Positions 44,520 to 55,477 of a DNA stretch of 64,000 bases are shown in pieces. The DNA comes from Thecaphora thlaspeos (Eukaryota > Basidiomycota > Ustilaginomycetes > Urocystidales > Glomosporiaceae), in assembly GCA_900291925.1 (NCBI GenBank), contig UWYS01000030.1, forward strand, positions 124,001 to 188,000, given 5' to 3'. Every line of letters begins with the position of its first letter. The first letter of the stretch is position 1. The notes beneath the pieces were generated by a model. It saw only the letters and a list, made by a program, of their open reading frames with translations, was not told where the DNA came from and did not search any database. Made by a program: the position numbers and the translations under genes.

Positions 44520-45590
44520 ATGACGGGCGCAGGTCCCGCTGGCGAAACGACGCCCGCCCTCCCGGCGCTTAACCTCTTCTCGCTCAAGGGCAAGTCGGCT
44601 CTGCTGACCGGCGGCACGCGCGGCATCGGCCAAGCGTGCGCCGTCGCTCTCGTCCAGGCGGGTGCGTCCGTCTGCCTCGCCGTGCGACCGGGTGGCGCTG
44701 CCGCCGCCGGCTCCGGCTCCACTCACCCCGCCCTGCAGGCGCTGCTGGACGTTCCCAATCAGTCTGCCGAGCAGAAGCACACCACCGTCGAGGCAGACCT
44801 TTCGGACATGGCCAGCGTCAAGACGGTGTTCGACCGGGCCCTCGAGGTTGTCCCCGAGGGCAAGGTCGACATCTTGGTCAACTGCGGTGGCATCCAGAGG
44901 AGGCACCCCTCGACCAACTTTCCCGAAGAGGACTGGGATGAGGTGAGTCGGCGCAGGCGCAGACCGTATACGCCAAGAGTTCCTCCCGTCAGTTGCTGAT
45001 ACAACTCTCCTCCCCTCGCACCTTTGTCGCCCTCCCTGACTCTCACCAGGTGATCAACGTCAATCTCAAGTCGGTCTGGCTGCTGTCGCAGGCGGCTGGG
45101 CGACACATGGTGGCACGACGGTCGGGCAAGATCATCAACTTTGGCAGCCTGCTCACCTTCCAGGGTGGCCTCACCGTAAGTGGCTCGGCCGATCAACACC
45201 ACACTGCGATCCAAAGGACAATCTCGGGCTAATGTACATTTCAAACGCATCTGTCCTGACCCCATCTGACCGCTCGTTGCCATGCGTCAGGTCCCGGCGT
45301 ATGCATCTGCCAAGGGGGCGGTGGGCCAGCTAACCAAGGCGCTCTCAAACGAATGGGCGAAGCACAACGTGCAGGTGAACGGCATCGCTCCGGGCTACAT
45401 TGCGACCGACATGAACGAGAAGCTGCTGGCCGACGAGACGCGGCTGCGCCAGATCAGCGAACGCATCCCGGCGGGACGGTGGGGCGAGGCGCGCGACTTT
45501 GCGGGGCCGCTGCTGTTCCTGGCGAGCTCGGCGAGCCAATACGTGAGCGGAGAGATGGTCGTCGTCGACGGAGGATGGATGGGTCGCTAG
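44520..45590 (+). CDS. Short-chain dehydrogenase, KduD-like
   Basis: Three exons, 44520-44942, 45050-45175 and 45291-45590, all phase 0, give 282 residues. The protein is a classical short-chain dehydrogenase: nucleotide motif TGGTRGIG at residues 30-37, the NNAG-like LVNCGG, a Ser in IINFGSLL, and catalytic YASAK (Y187, K191). [37 protein letters not shown] and [10 protein letters not shown] closely follow bacterial KduD, the 2-dehydro-3-deoxy-D-gluconate 5-dehydrogenase of uronate breakdown. A fungal role in sugar-acid catabolism is likely, but related gluconate and polyol dehydrogenases look similar. No signal peptide is present, so it should be cytosolic. A Gly/Ala-rich insert follows strand 2. 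Confidence 0.9.
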
Positions 45591-46130
45591 CTGGCGCGCG
45601 GGGGGAGAGAAGGCTCTAGATACATGTGTAGATGGCTCAGTAATGAAGAACAATTATTGGCGCTGCCCGACTTGACTGAATCGGCACGAAGGTTGCGCCG
45701 CTGTGGTGATGGCTGTGATATGGGAAGGGGGGGGGAGGGTCGATGACGTCGGTGTTGAGTGAAGGGCGTCAAGAAGGGAGGGGTAAAGAAATAGGATGCC
45801 GAGCGATGCCGAGGTGCTGTACAGTAAGCTGGATGGCTGGAGGCTTTCTGCTGGCTGGCTGCGCCGCTGTGTGCACCTGCCCAAGGCACGTGTGAGATGG
45901 GGGCGCGCCAGGCTAAGGCGCCGGGGTTCCAGGCGCGCGGCTCCAAGCGAACCGCCGTCACACGCGTTGCACCCTCGGTGCTTGGCCCTGCGACTAGCCT
46001 GAATCAGGCAGGACAGCCATAACGCCCACGTTACATCACCACCTCCGCCACCACAGCACCCCCCCTCCGGCACTCCTCGATCATCAACAGCAGCACGAAC
46101 AACACGAACTGCACCACGACCAACACCACC
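45591..46130. other. Intergenic region before the IQ-motif gene
   Basis: 3' untranslated sequence of the dehydrogenase, then the promoter and CA-rich leader of the next plus-strand gene. No gene or repeat seen. Confidence 0.5.
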
Positions 46131-48080
46131 ATGTCCGAAGCGGAGCCAAATCAGCCAGCACCGCCAACGGATCATGCATCCTCGTCCTCGACCTCGGCCG
46201 ACCACAGCAACACCGCACAGCAGCGCAACGAGCGTAACGACGATGGTGGTCCAACGCCAAACGAACAGCACGATTCTACCCACGACCACAGCTCCGAAGA
46301 CGACAAAAAGGCTGCACTCATCCAGAAAAACTACCGCGGCTACAAGGCAAGGCGCGAGCTGGACGGCCTCAGCCTCTCCCCCGACACCCGCTGGCAGGAC
46401 GCTATCACACGTCTACGCTTGCAGCAGGCGCACAAGCAGGCTGAGAGCGGAAAAAACGACTCGGTCGCCAGGTGGAAGCGCGGCGGCCTCCTCGTCGGTC
46501 AGCTCACCGGTGCAGGAGACAAGAATTACGACATGCAAGAGGCCAGCGGCGACGAGGGCGAGGGATCTGCGGGCATCTCTGCCTCCAGGGGCGACGGTGC
46601 CGTCGAGGGCGGCCCTTCACTCAAGACACAGCCGCCTTCCGAGTCGGTAGAGGTGGTCGACGGCAACCAGAAGGTCGGCAACGTCTCCGGCGCAAACGAG
46701 GGCGGCAAGATCGACAACATCCGCAGCATCGCCAAGCCCAACGAGTGCGGCCTCCGCGCAATCGAGCGTTGGACCCGCGGAAACGACGCACAGGAGCTCA
46801 GTAAGATCATGGAGGCACAGTACTGGCTGGAAATGGTCGACTCCAAGCATCGTTACGGCTCCAACCTCAAGTACTACCACGCAGCGTGGTGCGAAGACAA
46901 CGAGACCGACCTCAACTTTTTCCGCTGGCTAGACCAAGGGCCGGGCAAGGAGCTCGACCTGCTCGACTGCCCGCGCGAGCGGCTCGACTCCGAGAGGGTC
47001 ATCTACCTCAGCGCCGAGCAGCGCAAGAACTATATTGTTGACATCGAGGATGGCAAGCTTCACTGGCGGCGCAACCGCAAGCCTGTCGATACCGCCAAGG
47101 GCAAGCACCGCGACCTCGGCGAGGGGCGCGGCATCGTAGACCTCGGCCCGGACGAGCAGGAGGAGGCCAAACAGCAGATCAAGCGCAGGGCTCTGGAGCG
47201 CGGCATCTCGGAGGACTCGCTGTCCAGCGTTATGGACGGCAGCTCCAGCAGCGACGACGAGGAGATGTCGAGCAAGCAGAAGCGCGACGAGGCGAGGCAC
47301 TACCAGTCGAAGCGCTCCGGCAAGAAGACCAAGCACCTCGACGCCCTCTCGCCATCCAACTGGGCCGACATGCTGCTCCGCAAGACGATAGGCGCAAACA
47401 CGTGGATCTACGTCTACAACCATCGCGGTGAACTCTACATCGGTCTCAAGCAGACGGGCTATTTTCAGCATTCCAGCTTCCTCTGTAGGTGTCGCCGCCG
47501 CGCTTTCACTCCTCGCCGTCGTCATTGCAGTCGCTGACCCCGTCGTCCTCTTGTGTGTCCCTCATCACCAGATGGCGGCCGCGTCCTCTCCGCCGGTCTC
47601 CTGCGTGTCGACCAGGGTCAACTCGTCTCTCTGTCGCCGCTTTCGGGGCACTATCGTGCAGGCTCGTGCCACTTTCGAGCGCTGGTCAAAGCGCTTCAAG
47701 ATTCGCAGGTAGACCTTTCGCGCGTTGTTCTGTCAAAGTCGCTCTTGTTGCTAAAGGGCATGGAGAAGTACGGCGAGCTGATTCGCAAAGTCAAAGGCGG
47801 TGGCGGCGATGGCGGCGGCGGCGAGGGTGAGAAGGAGGGTACGGACAAGGGAGGAGAGGAAAGCGAGGAGGATGAGGAAACGATCGCACAGCGGATAAAG
47901 ACGAAGCTCAAGGTCTCTGATGAACACGGCAAAGGGGACAAGCAGACGGATGAGGAGGAGGAGGGGAGAAAGATGAGCAAGATGGAAAAGTTCAAGGATC
48001 TCTTGCTACTGGGCCATCGGAAGAAGAAGCGGGAGGAGGCGGCGTCACGCGGCGAGAAGAGGGAGGCCGCCACTGTGTAG
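46131..48080 (+). CDS. IQ-motif protein resembling plant IQM calmodulin-binding proteins
   Basis: Two exons, 46131-47484 and 47572-48080 (GTAGGT to ACCAG, phase 1), give 620 residues. A single IQ motif, ALIQKNYRGYKARREL, at residues 62-77 should bind calmodulin. The conserved body follows: ARWKRGG, then MEAQYWLEMVDSKHRYGSNL, KYYHAAWCEDNETDLNFFRW, RVIYLSAEQRKNYIV, and across the splice GYFQHSSFLYGGRVLSAGLL then LSPLSGHYRAGSCHFRALV. This order of blocks is that of plant IQM proteins and their fungal relatives. No catalytic role is known to me. The acidic Ser-rich insert near 360-400 and the charged Lys/Glu-rich C-terminus are disordered. A role in calcium signalling is inferred from the IQ motif. 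Confidence 0.85.
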
Positions 48081-48422
48081 GAGAGGTCCGTTGGGCGGTA
48101 CTCTTTTGGTTCGCACGGACGGGTTGCGCTACGATACCCCCCCTCTTGTCGTCTCGCGTTGGTTGACGCACTCATGTACGTATGTCGAAACGATCTTGAC
48201 GAAACTCGGTATGATGTAATTGGAAGAGACTACAGAACGCGGTCTGGTTCGGTGTGACTTGGATATAAATGGTGCGACGCCGATGTGGTATACCTTTTTC
48301 ACCTCTTCTCCCTCTCCTCGAACGGTAATGGAGCCCGTTGTGTTACCGCAGTGCCTCCGGTCTCCCCTCTGCCTCGTCTCTTTGCATGCCTTTCCTGACC
48401 CATTGAGAAGCACCGGGGCGTT

Positions 48423-48782
48423 TTAGAAGTAGGAATAGACAGGCGACGGAAGATCCTCCAAGGCCCACCTAGCTGCGTTCCTCGCCTCGTTCGCGGGGAT
48501 GTAGGCTTGAAGAGCGGTATAAGGAGGGGGAAGGGGAGGAGATGTGCTTGTGTGGTTCTGCGAGTGGACCATGTTGATGTGCTGGTAGGAATGCGGTACG
48601 GGCGAGTGGAGGTGGGGCTTGGTGGAGGAAGAGGAGGAGGAGGAGGAGGAGGAGGAGGAGGTGGTGGTGGTGGTGGAGCGACACAGCGCGATGAGGCGGT
48701 GCGAGATGATGCTTAGACCGTCTGCTTTCCCGGAAGAGCAGGTGGGGAATGAGGGGGAGGGTGTAAGTGCTAGGAAGGTCAT
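48423..48782 (-). CDS. Possible small hypothetical protein
   Basis: An open frame of 119 residues from an ATG at 48782 to a stop at 48423. It is Ser/Thr/Pro/His-rich with a run of a dozen serines from a GGA repeat. Only the end, ALQAYIPANEARNAARWALE, looks like an ordered helix. There is no recognised domain and no splice evidence. It may be chance coding in low-complexity DNA. It would be convergent with the IQ-motif gene. Confidence 0.2.
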   Translation of the reverse strand: MTFLALTPSPSFPTCSSGKADGLSIISHRLIALCRSTTTTTSSSSSSSSSSSSTKPHLHSPVPHSYQHINMVHSQNHTSTSPPLPPPYTALQAYIPANEARNAARWALEDLPSPVYSYF

Positions 48783-49481
48783 CGTAGCGATGGTGTGAGG
48801 GTGTGGTGGGGTCGTTTGGAGAGAATAGGTACGGGTTTGAGTGCGTGCGTGTGTGTGTGTGTGTGGATGAGGGAGGAGCACGATACCCTTGACGAACAAG
48901 GACGTCTTATACGCTTTGCACCCCTGCTGTCCGATCTGTCATTGTGCCAATCAAGGGATGCAACTCGATGCAGAGAGGGAGGAAGGAAATGGGTGACTAT
49001 GTTGAAGGATGAGGTTTTGGATTGACGAGCGTGTGGATGAGGGGTGAGTGGTGTCGGGATGGCGATGAGGCTTGCGACACATGGCACCACCCTTGCGCCC
49101 GCCCACTGCGACGCCTGCACGCCTGCATCCCAGCCCCGCCTGACGCAACTCACCCGACTCGATTACTGCACTGCACCACGCCTTCCCGATGTCAGAACCA
49201 CCACCCTGGGCACGGACGTGACGCGTAACGTGGCTAGCGCGACGCTTGTACGCTTGCACGCTTCTGTTGCCGTGCGAGTCATGGCAGCAGCCCTGTGAAC
49301 CCTGTAAATTAGACTTGCTCGCGCGCCTCGGCCCTTTCGAATAGACATCGATCATCTCAGCCACACTTGCTCGCTTGCTCGCTTCCTTTCCTTTTGCTTC
49401 CGCCACCACTTCCCCTTCCCTTTCCCTTTCCCCTCCCCCGTCCATCGACATCGACGCGACAGTAAACAAGGACGCACGAGT
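48783..49481. other. Exonuclease gene promoter with GT repeat
   Basis: A GT dinucleotide repeat lies at about 48845-48863. From 49340 onward the plus strand is pyrimidine-rich, as expected for the leader of the gene starting at 49482. The stretch 48081-48422 before the small open frame is 3' flank of the IQ-motif gene. No gene seen. Confidence 0.5.
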
Positions 49482-51389
49482 ATGGTCCAACACCTCTCTT
49501 CCGTCTCTACCACAACGGCTCTATCTATCTTTTATCGGTCGCCGTCGCTCCGACTTCACGCAAGGAGCACCCTCACCATCATGGCCTCTTCTACCCGCCA
49601 CACGACACCGCACAACGATAGCGCAAAGGGAAAGGCCAATCCAAAGGCCAAGCCCAAGCCCAACGGTGCAGCTTGGTTCACTGCCGCCACATCACCCGCG
49701 GCAGACGTCGAGTCTCGTCATGCCACGCGTACGAGCAGCATCTATCCACCTCTTCCAACTACCACGCCCACCGCGATAGCATCGCGCTCGCGGTCGGGTT
49801 CGGTCTACCCATATCTACCACCTTTTCCTCGCGGCGATGCAACAGCACCAACTCCGCCGCCAGCGGGACCACCAACCACGTCTCGTCGTTCCTCGAAACC
49901 GCGCTCGATGCCAAAGACCTGGGAATCCACCGCGGCGTCTCGCTTCTCTTCTCGCTCCTACAGCTCCTGGACGGCTTCCGACTCGCGGAACTCCTCTGAA
50001 GCCGCGAAAGAAGCCGAACGCACCGCACTCGAATCCCACCTCGACTACTACACCTACCTCTCCCCTGTCACCTCTTCTCTCTCCCCTGACGAGGCCTTCT
50101 TACGTCCCAACCGCACCGACGACGCCATCTCCTCGACGAAACGACTGTCTCCACCGTCTATAGCCTACATCACCAACCTTGCGCAAGCCAACCACTTGCT
50201 CCGCCGTCTTCCACCCTCGCTCCCCCTTGCTCTCGATCTCGAATGGAACTTTACACGCACCGGAAAAGTGTACAAGACGGCTCTACTCCAACTCGCCTCA
50301 CCCTCGCTCGTTTTACTTGTTCATCTTTCTTCGATCAAGACCGTCCCCCCAGCGCTACTCCCCATCCTCTCCGATCCGCACCGCATAAAGACGGGCGTAG
50401 CGATTCGAAACGACGCATTGAAACTCCAACGAGATTTTGGCATCGTATCTCGAGGTCTGGTGGAACTGTCCACCGTCGCTCGTACCGTCGACGGAGAGAG
50501 TTGGAAAGGTAGAAGAGCCGGATTGATCTCGTTGCGCGATCTCACCAGGGTGTACACCGGCAGGAAGTTGAGAAAGGACAGCGTACGATGTTCAGACTGG
50601 ACAAGGACGCCGTTGAGCGAACAACAGATAGAATACGCTAGCAACGACGTGGTGGTTTCCCTCGAGATCCTGCGTGTCTTGGTGGCTAGGATAAAGGGAA
50701 AGGGGGACGAGATGCAAAACGTGCTCAACATGGCTAGAGTCGATGTCGATCCCTTCCTCCCTTCCACGGCGACGAAGACGACGACGACGACAACGACGAC
50801 GACGAGGAAACCACTCCGCTCCATCCCACTCAACCTCCTCCCCTCCTCCCCCTCCCCCTCCACCACCTCCTCCCCATCCTCACCCACCTCCTCTACAGCC
50901 CCATCCTCATCCAAACCCGAAATCATCCTAACCTCCATAACATTAGCACATACACGAGCCTTGCGCCTCTTCCTCTCCCCCTCCTCCCTCTCTCTACCGC
51001 AAATCTCCACGACGCTAAACATCAAACTAACCACAGCAGCAGCGTACCTCTACCGGGCGATACTTGAATCCCGTCGGAATGGACAAGACGTCATGAACGA
51101 GAGGGATTGGCACAGGTTGGATAAACAGTTGGCTGATGCTGGCAAGGTATTGGGTGGAACTAGGATGAGAGTCGCTAGGGTTAGGAGAGGTAGTTTCCCA
51201 CCTCCTTCTGGTGGCCAGGCGGTCGTTCCTGCGACGATCGGACCTGCAAAGGTCGACGTCAAGCAGCAGCAGCAGCAGCGAAATGATGACATTGCGACGA
51301 GACAGACCAGCGCAGATGAGGACAACGTGGTAGCGTCGGTGGTGGATGACGATTGGGAAGAGGTCGACGTTGTCGAACCCTCTCGCTGA
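49482..51389 (+). CDS. DEDDy 3'-5' exonuclease domain protein
   Basis: A single exon of 635 residues. The exonuclease domain spans about 230-410: Exo I LALDLEWNFT near residue 250 (D and E), Exo II around IKTGVAIRNDALKLQRD near 305, and Exo III EYASNDVV near 385 (Tyr and Asp). This is the RNase D/WRN-exonuclease/EXD2 type, acting on RNA or DNA ends. The first 33 residues are rich in Ser, Thr and Arg with no acidic residue, as in a mitochondrial presequence, and Met34 begins a second possible start. The linker to the domain is Ser/Pro-rich. Beyond residue 480 a small helical region (TLAHTRALRLFLS, then LTTAAAYLYRAILESRR) may be a nucleic-acid-binding module. The exact substrate is unknown. Confidence 0.82.
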   Translation: MVQHLSSVSTTTALSIFYRSPSLRLHARSTLTIMASSTRHTTPHNDSAKGKANPKAKPKPNGAAWFTAATSPAADVESRHATRTSSIYPPLPTTTPTAIASRSRSGSVYPYLPPFPRGDATAPTPPPAGPPTTSRRSSKPRSMPKTWESTAASRFSSRSYSSWTASDSRNSSEAAKEAERTALESHLDYYTYLSPVTSSLSPDEAFLRPNRTDDAISSTKRLSPPSIAYITNLAQANHLLRRLPPSLPLALDLEWNFTRTGKVYKTALLQLASPSLVLLVHLSSIKTVPPALLPILSDPHRIKTGVAIRNDALKLQRDFGIVSRGLVELSTVARTVDGESWKGRRAGLISLRDLTRVYTGRKLRKDSVRCSDWTRTPLSEQQIEYASNDVVVSLEILRVLVARIKGKGDEMQNVLNMARVDVDPFLPSTATKTTTTTTTTTRKPLRSIPLNLLPSSPSPSTTSSPSSPTSSTAPSSSKPEIILTSITLAHTRALRLFLSPSSLSLPQISTTLNIKLTTAAAYLYRAILESRRNGQDVMNERDWHRLDKQLADAGKVLGGTRMRVARVRRGSFPPPSGGQAVVPATIGPAKVDVKQQQQQRNDDIATRQTSADEDNVVASVVDDDWEEVDVVEPSR

Positions 51390-51566
51390 ACAGCGCGTCA
51401 CATCCTTCGTAATTCATAACCATTCGATCCTCGCGCAAAGCGCAGGTACCCATATCAACAACCATATCGCATCTCTCCCTCGAGAAATACAGAGAGTAAA
51501 AAAAGACTGTCAAGCGTCCGCGCTTTGCATCTGAGGGACAGCTGTCCTTTGTTTCCTCCCCGACCT

Positions 51567-52928
51567 TCACCTCACCCCAACTCCCTGCACGCCCTTGCCG
51601 TAAAAGCTGTGCTGCGACGAAGTGGTAGGGCTAGGACCGGCTCTCGGCGTACGCTGTCCATATCCCGTCCTGGCCGTTGCGCCTACGGGATAGCTCCACT
51701 TCCTATCCCCTCCCCCTCCACCCGGTGGTAGGCTGTCGTACCTCGTCGCTGCCTGGTACTGGTACATCTCCATCAGCTCTTCGTCCTCCATCTCGCGCGA
51801 GAGCGACAAGGTTGGCCAATCGTCGAACTCGTGTCCAGCCACGACCGCCGCTGCCGTGTAGGGTTCGTCTCTCGCTCTACCTTTTCCCTTGCCCTCTCTC
51901 TTCCTTCTCCCTCGTCTGGCCCTTCGCTTTTCCGTCTCTTCCTCTTCTTCCTCCGATCCACCTACTTCGTATCCCTCGACCTGTCCGACTTTACGTCCCT
52001 CTCCCTGCTTCTCCTCGGCCTTTCGGTCGATGAAGATGAACGCCGTCACGTACAACACGAGCGAAGCACACACGCCCATTGTGAGACCGACGGTGGTCGC
52101 GACGCCGAGGAAGATGTAGAGCGGGTAGACTTCTCTCCCCACGGCAGAGAGGACGCGCATCGGAGCGGTGTAGAAGATGTAGACCATGCCCGAGAGGAGG
52201 TAGCCGAGCGGCGCCAGTCCAACAGCGACGGGGCGGAGCGAGTGCGAGAGGCCGAGACGGAGGGCGTGGTAGAGTCGGAGAGCAAGCGAGCCGAGCAGGC
52301 GCAAGAGGTAGAGGAGCGGCAGGACGAGGTAGTGGAGGAGACGCAGCGTCCAGCGACCCAGCGAGAGGAGCCAGTCGAGAGAGAAAAGGGAGGTGGCGTC
52401 GTCGTCTTGGTCTTGGTCTGCCTCGTCCTCGTCGAGAACGGAGCGTCGCCGTGCTTGTGTTCGCTTGCGGCTGGCGGCGTTGTTGTTGTTGTTGGCCTTC
52501 TTCTGTTGCCGCTCAGCACGACCGGCTCGTTGCGCTTCGTCGTCATCCACCTGGCCACTTGGAGATCGCCTTCTCTTTTGCTCGTCTTTGTCGCGCACGA
52601 GGTAATCCTGATGCGTAAACTTGAACAGGCCCGGTCGCTCTCGCTCTTGGGTCGTGTCTCGATCTCGGTCGAGGGGTATGATGGATCCAGTGGTCGTCTG
52701 CCTATCGAGTTTCACGACGTCTTGCGCATCGTGCAGCACCTTTGAAGCTGCGGAAGAGACGACATCAGCGGGCGAGGAAGGTGTTGGCGACCAGTAGTCT
52801 TGTAGGTAGGGCGTGATGAATGTGATGGAGAGGGCAATGATGGCGATGGTGACGAGGCGGCTTTGGTCTGAATCGAGGTGCGATGGTGCTGGTGGTTCGC
52901 CTGCGCTGCGAGGGTGGCGGGATGCCAT
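51567..52928 (-). CDS. Unrecognised multi-pass membrane protein
   Basis: A single exon of 453 residues, convergent with the exonuclease gene. I do not recognise the family. One hydrophobic segment lies near residues 25-42 (LVTIAIIALSITFITPYL). A charged, Asn- and Arg-rich loop follows (about 90-175), then a dense hydrophobic block at about 185-310 with three or four further membrane spans (LLHYLVLPLLYLLRLLGSLA; GLAPLGYLLSGMVYIFY; YIFLGVATTVGLTMGVCASL). The C-terminal 140 residues are cytosolic-looking, with acidic, Arg/Lys-rich and Tyr/Gly-rich stretches. The membrane block next to highly charged tails suggests an ER or nuclear-envelope protein, but that is a guess. Confidence 0.7.
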   Translation of the reverse strand: MASRHPRSAGEPPAPSHLDSDQSRLVTIAIIALSITFITPYLQDYWSPTPSSPADVVSSAASKVLHDAQDVVKLDRQTTTGSIIPLDRDRDTTQERERPGLFKFTHQDYLVRDKDEQKRRRSPSGQVDDDEAQRAGRAERQQKKANNNNNAASRKRTQARRRSVLDEDEADQDQDDDATSLFSLDWLLSLGRWTLRLLHYLVLPLLYLLRLLGSLALRLYHALRLGLSHSLRPVAVGLAPLGYLLSGMVYIFYTAPMRVLSAVGREVYPLYIFLGVATTVGLTMGVCASLVLYVTAFIFIDRKAEEKQGEGRKVGQVEGYEVGGSEEEEEETEKRRARRGRRKREGKGKGRARDEPYTAAAVVAGHEFDDWPTLSLSREMEDEELMEMYQYQAATRYDSLPPGGGGGDRKWSYPVGATARTGYGQRTPRAGPSPTTSSQHSFYGKGVQGVGVR

Positions 52929-53547
52929 GGTGTGAGTGGCTGCGCTAGAGAGATCGCTAGGTTGTGTGGACTGGCGGGCGAAGAGGGTTGCGCAGGGAGA
53001 GGTAGTTAGGAGGGTGACGAGACGAGGGCGTCATCGGGATGGGGGCCAGGCCAGGGCTGTTCCACATCGGGAAGCAAGGCGACCGCCAGACCCTACCTAA
53101 TTACCTGCCCACGCATGAAAAAGGGCGCCAGCCGCGCCTCACATCGCCACCCGTCGAGCCGCTCCGTCATAGTAGTAGTAGTAGTCGGTCCGTCAGTCAG
53201 TCAGCCAGACACGCCAATCTAGCCATGTCTCTCCCATCCACAAGCCAGTGCGAGCGGCCCACAAGTAGTTACACACTCGCAAAGCGGGGCGGCTAGCCAA
53301 TCCACCAGGGGGCTTGTTAGCACGCTCCCACTTGGCGCCTCCTGGGTGACCGCCACGGGAAGCGCCAATGAAGCCATCACTACGAGCCGACTAGGTCACC
53401 GTCGACGACGTCGTGCTCGTCCCGCCGAAACCGCAGCCAGAGTAGACGACACGACGACGCAATCACACCACTACACACTCAGTCACGATCTCTGCTTGTT
53501 CGTTTTCCCCAAAACCTCTTTCGAGGCCGTCTTTCGATTTTGTGTGC

Positions 53548-53578
<31 letters not shown>

Positions 53579-53926
53579 GTGTATGGGCGTAGAGGGTGGG
53601 CATACAGGTGGGGAAAAAAAGGACAAGAGAATTGTCCGCGCCCCGGGTCTACCATCCGTCCTTGCCAGGCGGATCAGGGCAACGGTGACCCACCACCTAT
53701 CGAAAGCTTGCCACCCCCCATCGTCGAGAGGCACATCGCAGTGCCGTTGATTTTGGTGTGTGGGTGTGCGATGCGGCTCGCAAGGCTTGGCAAGGATGCG
53801 AGGACAAGTCGTGTTGCTCGGGTGCAGAAGAGAAGAGAGTGGGCAAAAATACAGACGGACGAGAGGGCAACCCTACCACCACCGCCATCGGTCAGAGCGA
53901 CGGCGGCGGCAGCGAAGGCGATGCGC
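52929..53926. other. Intergenic region with GT repeat
   Basis: Promoter of the membrane protein gene and 3' flank of RPS17. A GT dinucleotide repeat lies at 53541-53578. A short TAG-repeat is at about 53169-53183. Open frames lack motifs. Confidence 0.5.
53541..53578. repeat. GT dinucleotide microsatellite
   Basis: Near-perfect TG repeat interrupted once by CGCG near its left end. Confidence 0.85.
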
Positions 53927-55477
53927 TTATCGTCGGCCGGCACCGACAACGTTGCGTCCGCGGCGCTCGGGGGCCTGGTAAGCCGTGACGGGCGCCGAGA
54001 CGGTGACGGGGAGGCTGTCGAAGCCGACGGCGCGCAGCATGTCCTTGGTGTCCGGGTCGACCTCGAGGCCGCCAGTGGCCTGCGTGTCGAGCGCCGAGAC
54101 GTCGGGGACGTACTGGTCCTTGCGCTCGCGCTCCTCCTCCTGCAGCTTGAACGAGATGCCGCGGACGGGGCCACGCTGGATGCGCTTCATCAGGTGGGTG
54201 GTGAAGCCGGCAATCTTGTTGCGCAGGCGCTTCGAGGGAATGATAGCGACCTCATCGATGACCTTCTTGTTGGTGTGGAAGTCGACCGCGTTAAGGCGCG
54301 GGTAGTACTTCTCGATGAGCACGCGAGCGGCGCGCTTGGTGGTCTTGGTGCGAACTCGTCCCTATCGGAAGGGAAATAGAGCAGTGCGCAGGGCAAGGGA
54401 GACAAGAGCAACAGAAGTCAACATGGCGTTCGTTGTTCGTCTTCCGACATCTCTGCCTGTTTGCATCTGAATGCCAACGAGCGAGCGAGCCAGGGGACGA
54501 CGGGCAAGAGAGTGCAGTGACAAAGCAGTCGCAGCAGACCGACCGACAAAGCGACCGACGAGCCCAGAGAGAGCGAGAGCGAGAGCGAGAGAGACGGCAC
54601 GGATTGTCGAGAAGGAGAGAGATGCGACGTGTAATTGACGGCAATGACGGAGAAGGTTGGCCGAGCGGTGTCGAGGTCGATGCTGGCTGGGATCTGTCAA
54701 ATCGGCGTTTGCTGACGGCTGGCAGCGCGAGGCGGCCGTGTTGCCACCTCTTGGCTAGTCCGACACCGGCCTATCCCCAAGCACCTCATCCTGTGCGGCC
54801 AATCCGCCTTCCCACAATATTCTCCCGGCCCTCCTCATCGCAGGCCTGATGACCTTGGATCCGGCGACCACCATTATGTCAACGTGTTCGCTCAATCAGA
54901 GCGGGCTTCGAGGTCAACGTCCTGGTGTACCCGTCGTCTGCCGACCTCGAAGCAAGGCTCAAGCACTCGCCCGACCACACATGCTGGAGAAGACGCTTCC
55001 GTCCGGGCGTCGCCGGGCGAGACTACCTCTCGATCTAGTCCGCCCCTCGAGCGTCGCAGCGCACGCCCGGCGCAATCCGCCTTTTCCCATCTTCACGATT
55101 CCAGCACCAACGCTTCTCAAGCCTCCGTTCCTCTGATGCTTTCCATCCTAATCTTCCTGTCGTTTTGGCATACGTGGTGGAAGCCGCGGGTGTCATTGCT
55201 CCACGCAGGAGGTTGGTGCAAAGGTCGGGCATGGGTCGTCTGTCGGCTCGTCCGGGCTCGTCGTACGTCTGTCTCGTCGGCTCTTTCTCTCTGCTTGTCT
55301 CTCTGGTCACGTCGGACCGTCGTCTGCTGCTACTGCGATGTCGTCTCTGTGCCCGTCAATCGAGCTGTCCTGCTGCAGCTGCTTTGGGTCATTTCGACTG
55401 TGTGCGTCCGTCGTCTGGTGATAGGTCGCCGAGGCGTGGCGTCGTCTTGATCGATGACGACAGGTGAAGCTCACCAT
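53927..55477 (-). CDS. RPS17: 40S ribosomal protein eS17 (Rps17)
   Basis: The main exon 54361-53927 encodes residues 2-145, beginning [14 protein letters not shown] and continuing [20 protein letters not shown], the conserved eS17 sequence, with a fungal-type C-terminal tail. It starts directly after a GATAG acceptor, so exon 1 must end in ATG. The best match upstream is 55477-55475, an ATG followed at once by the donor GTGAGC and preceded by a pyrimidine-rich leader, giving a 1,113-nt intron. An ATG-only first exon is also known in yeast RPS17 genes. An alternative at 54874-54872 has a poor donor. The gene lies head to head with RPS22. Main exon certain; exon 1 probable. Confidence 0.9.

Noticed and set aside
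54872..54874. Alternative first exon (ATG) for RPS17
   Set aside because: The following donor GTGGTC is weak, while 55475-55477 has ATG followed by GTGAGC and a better leader.
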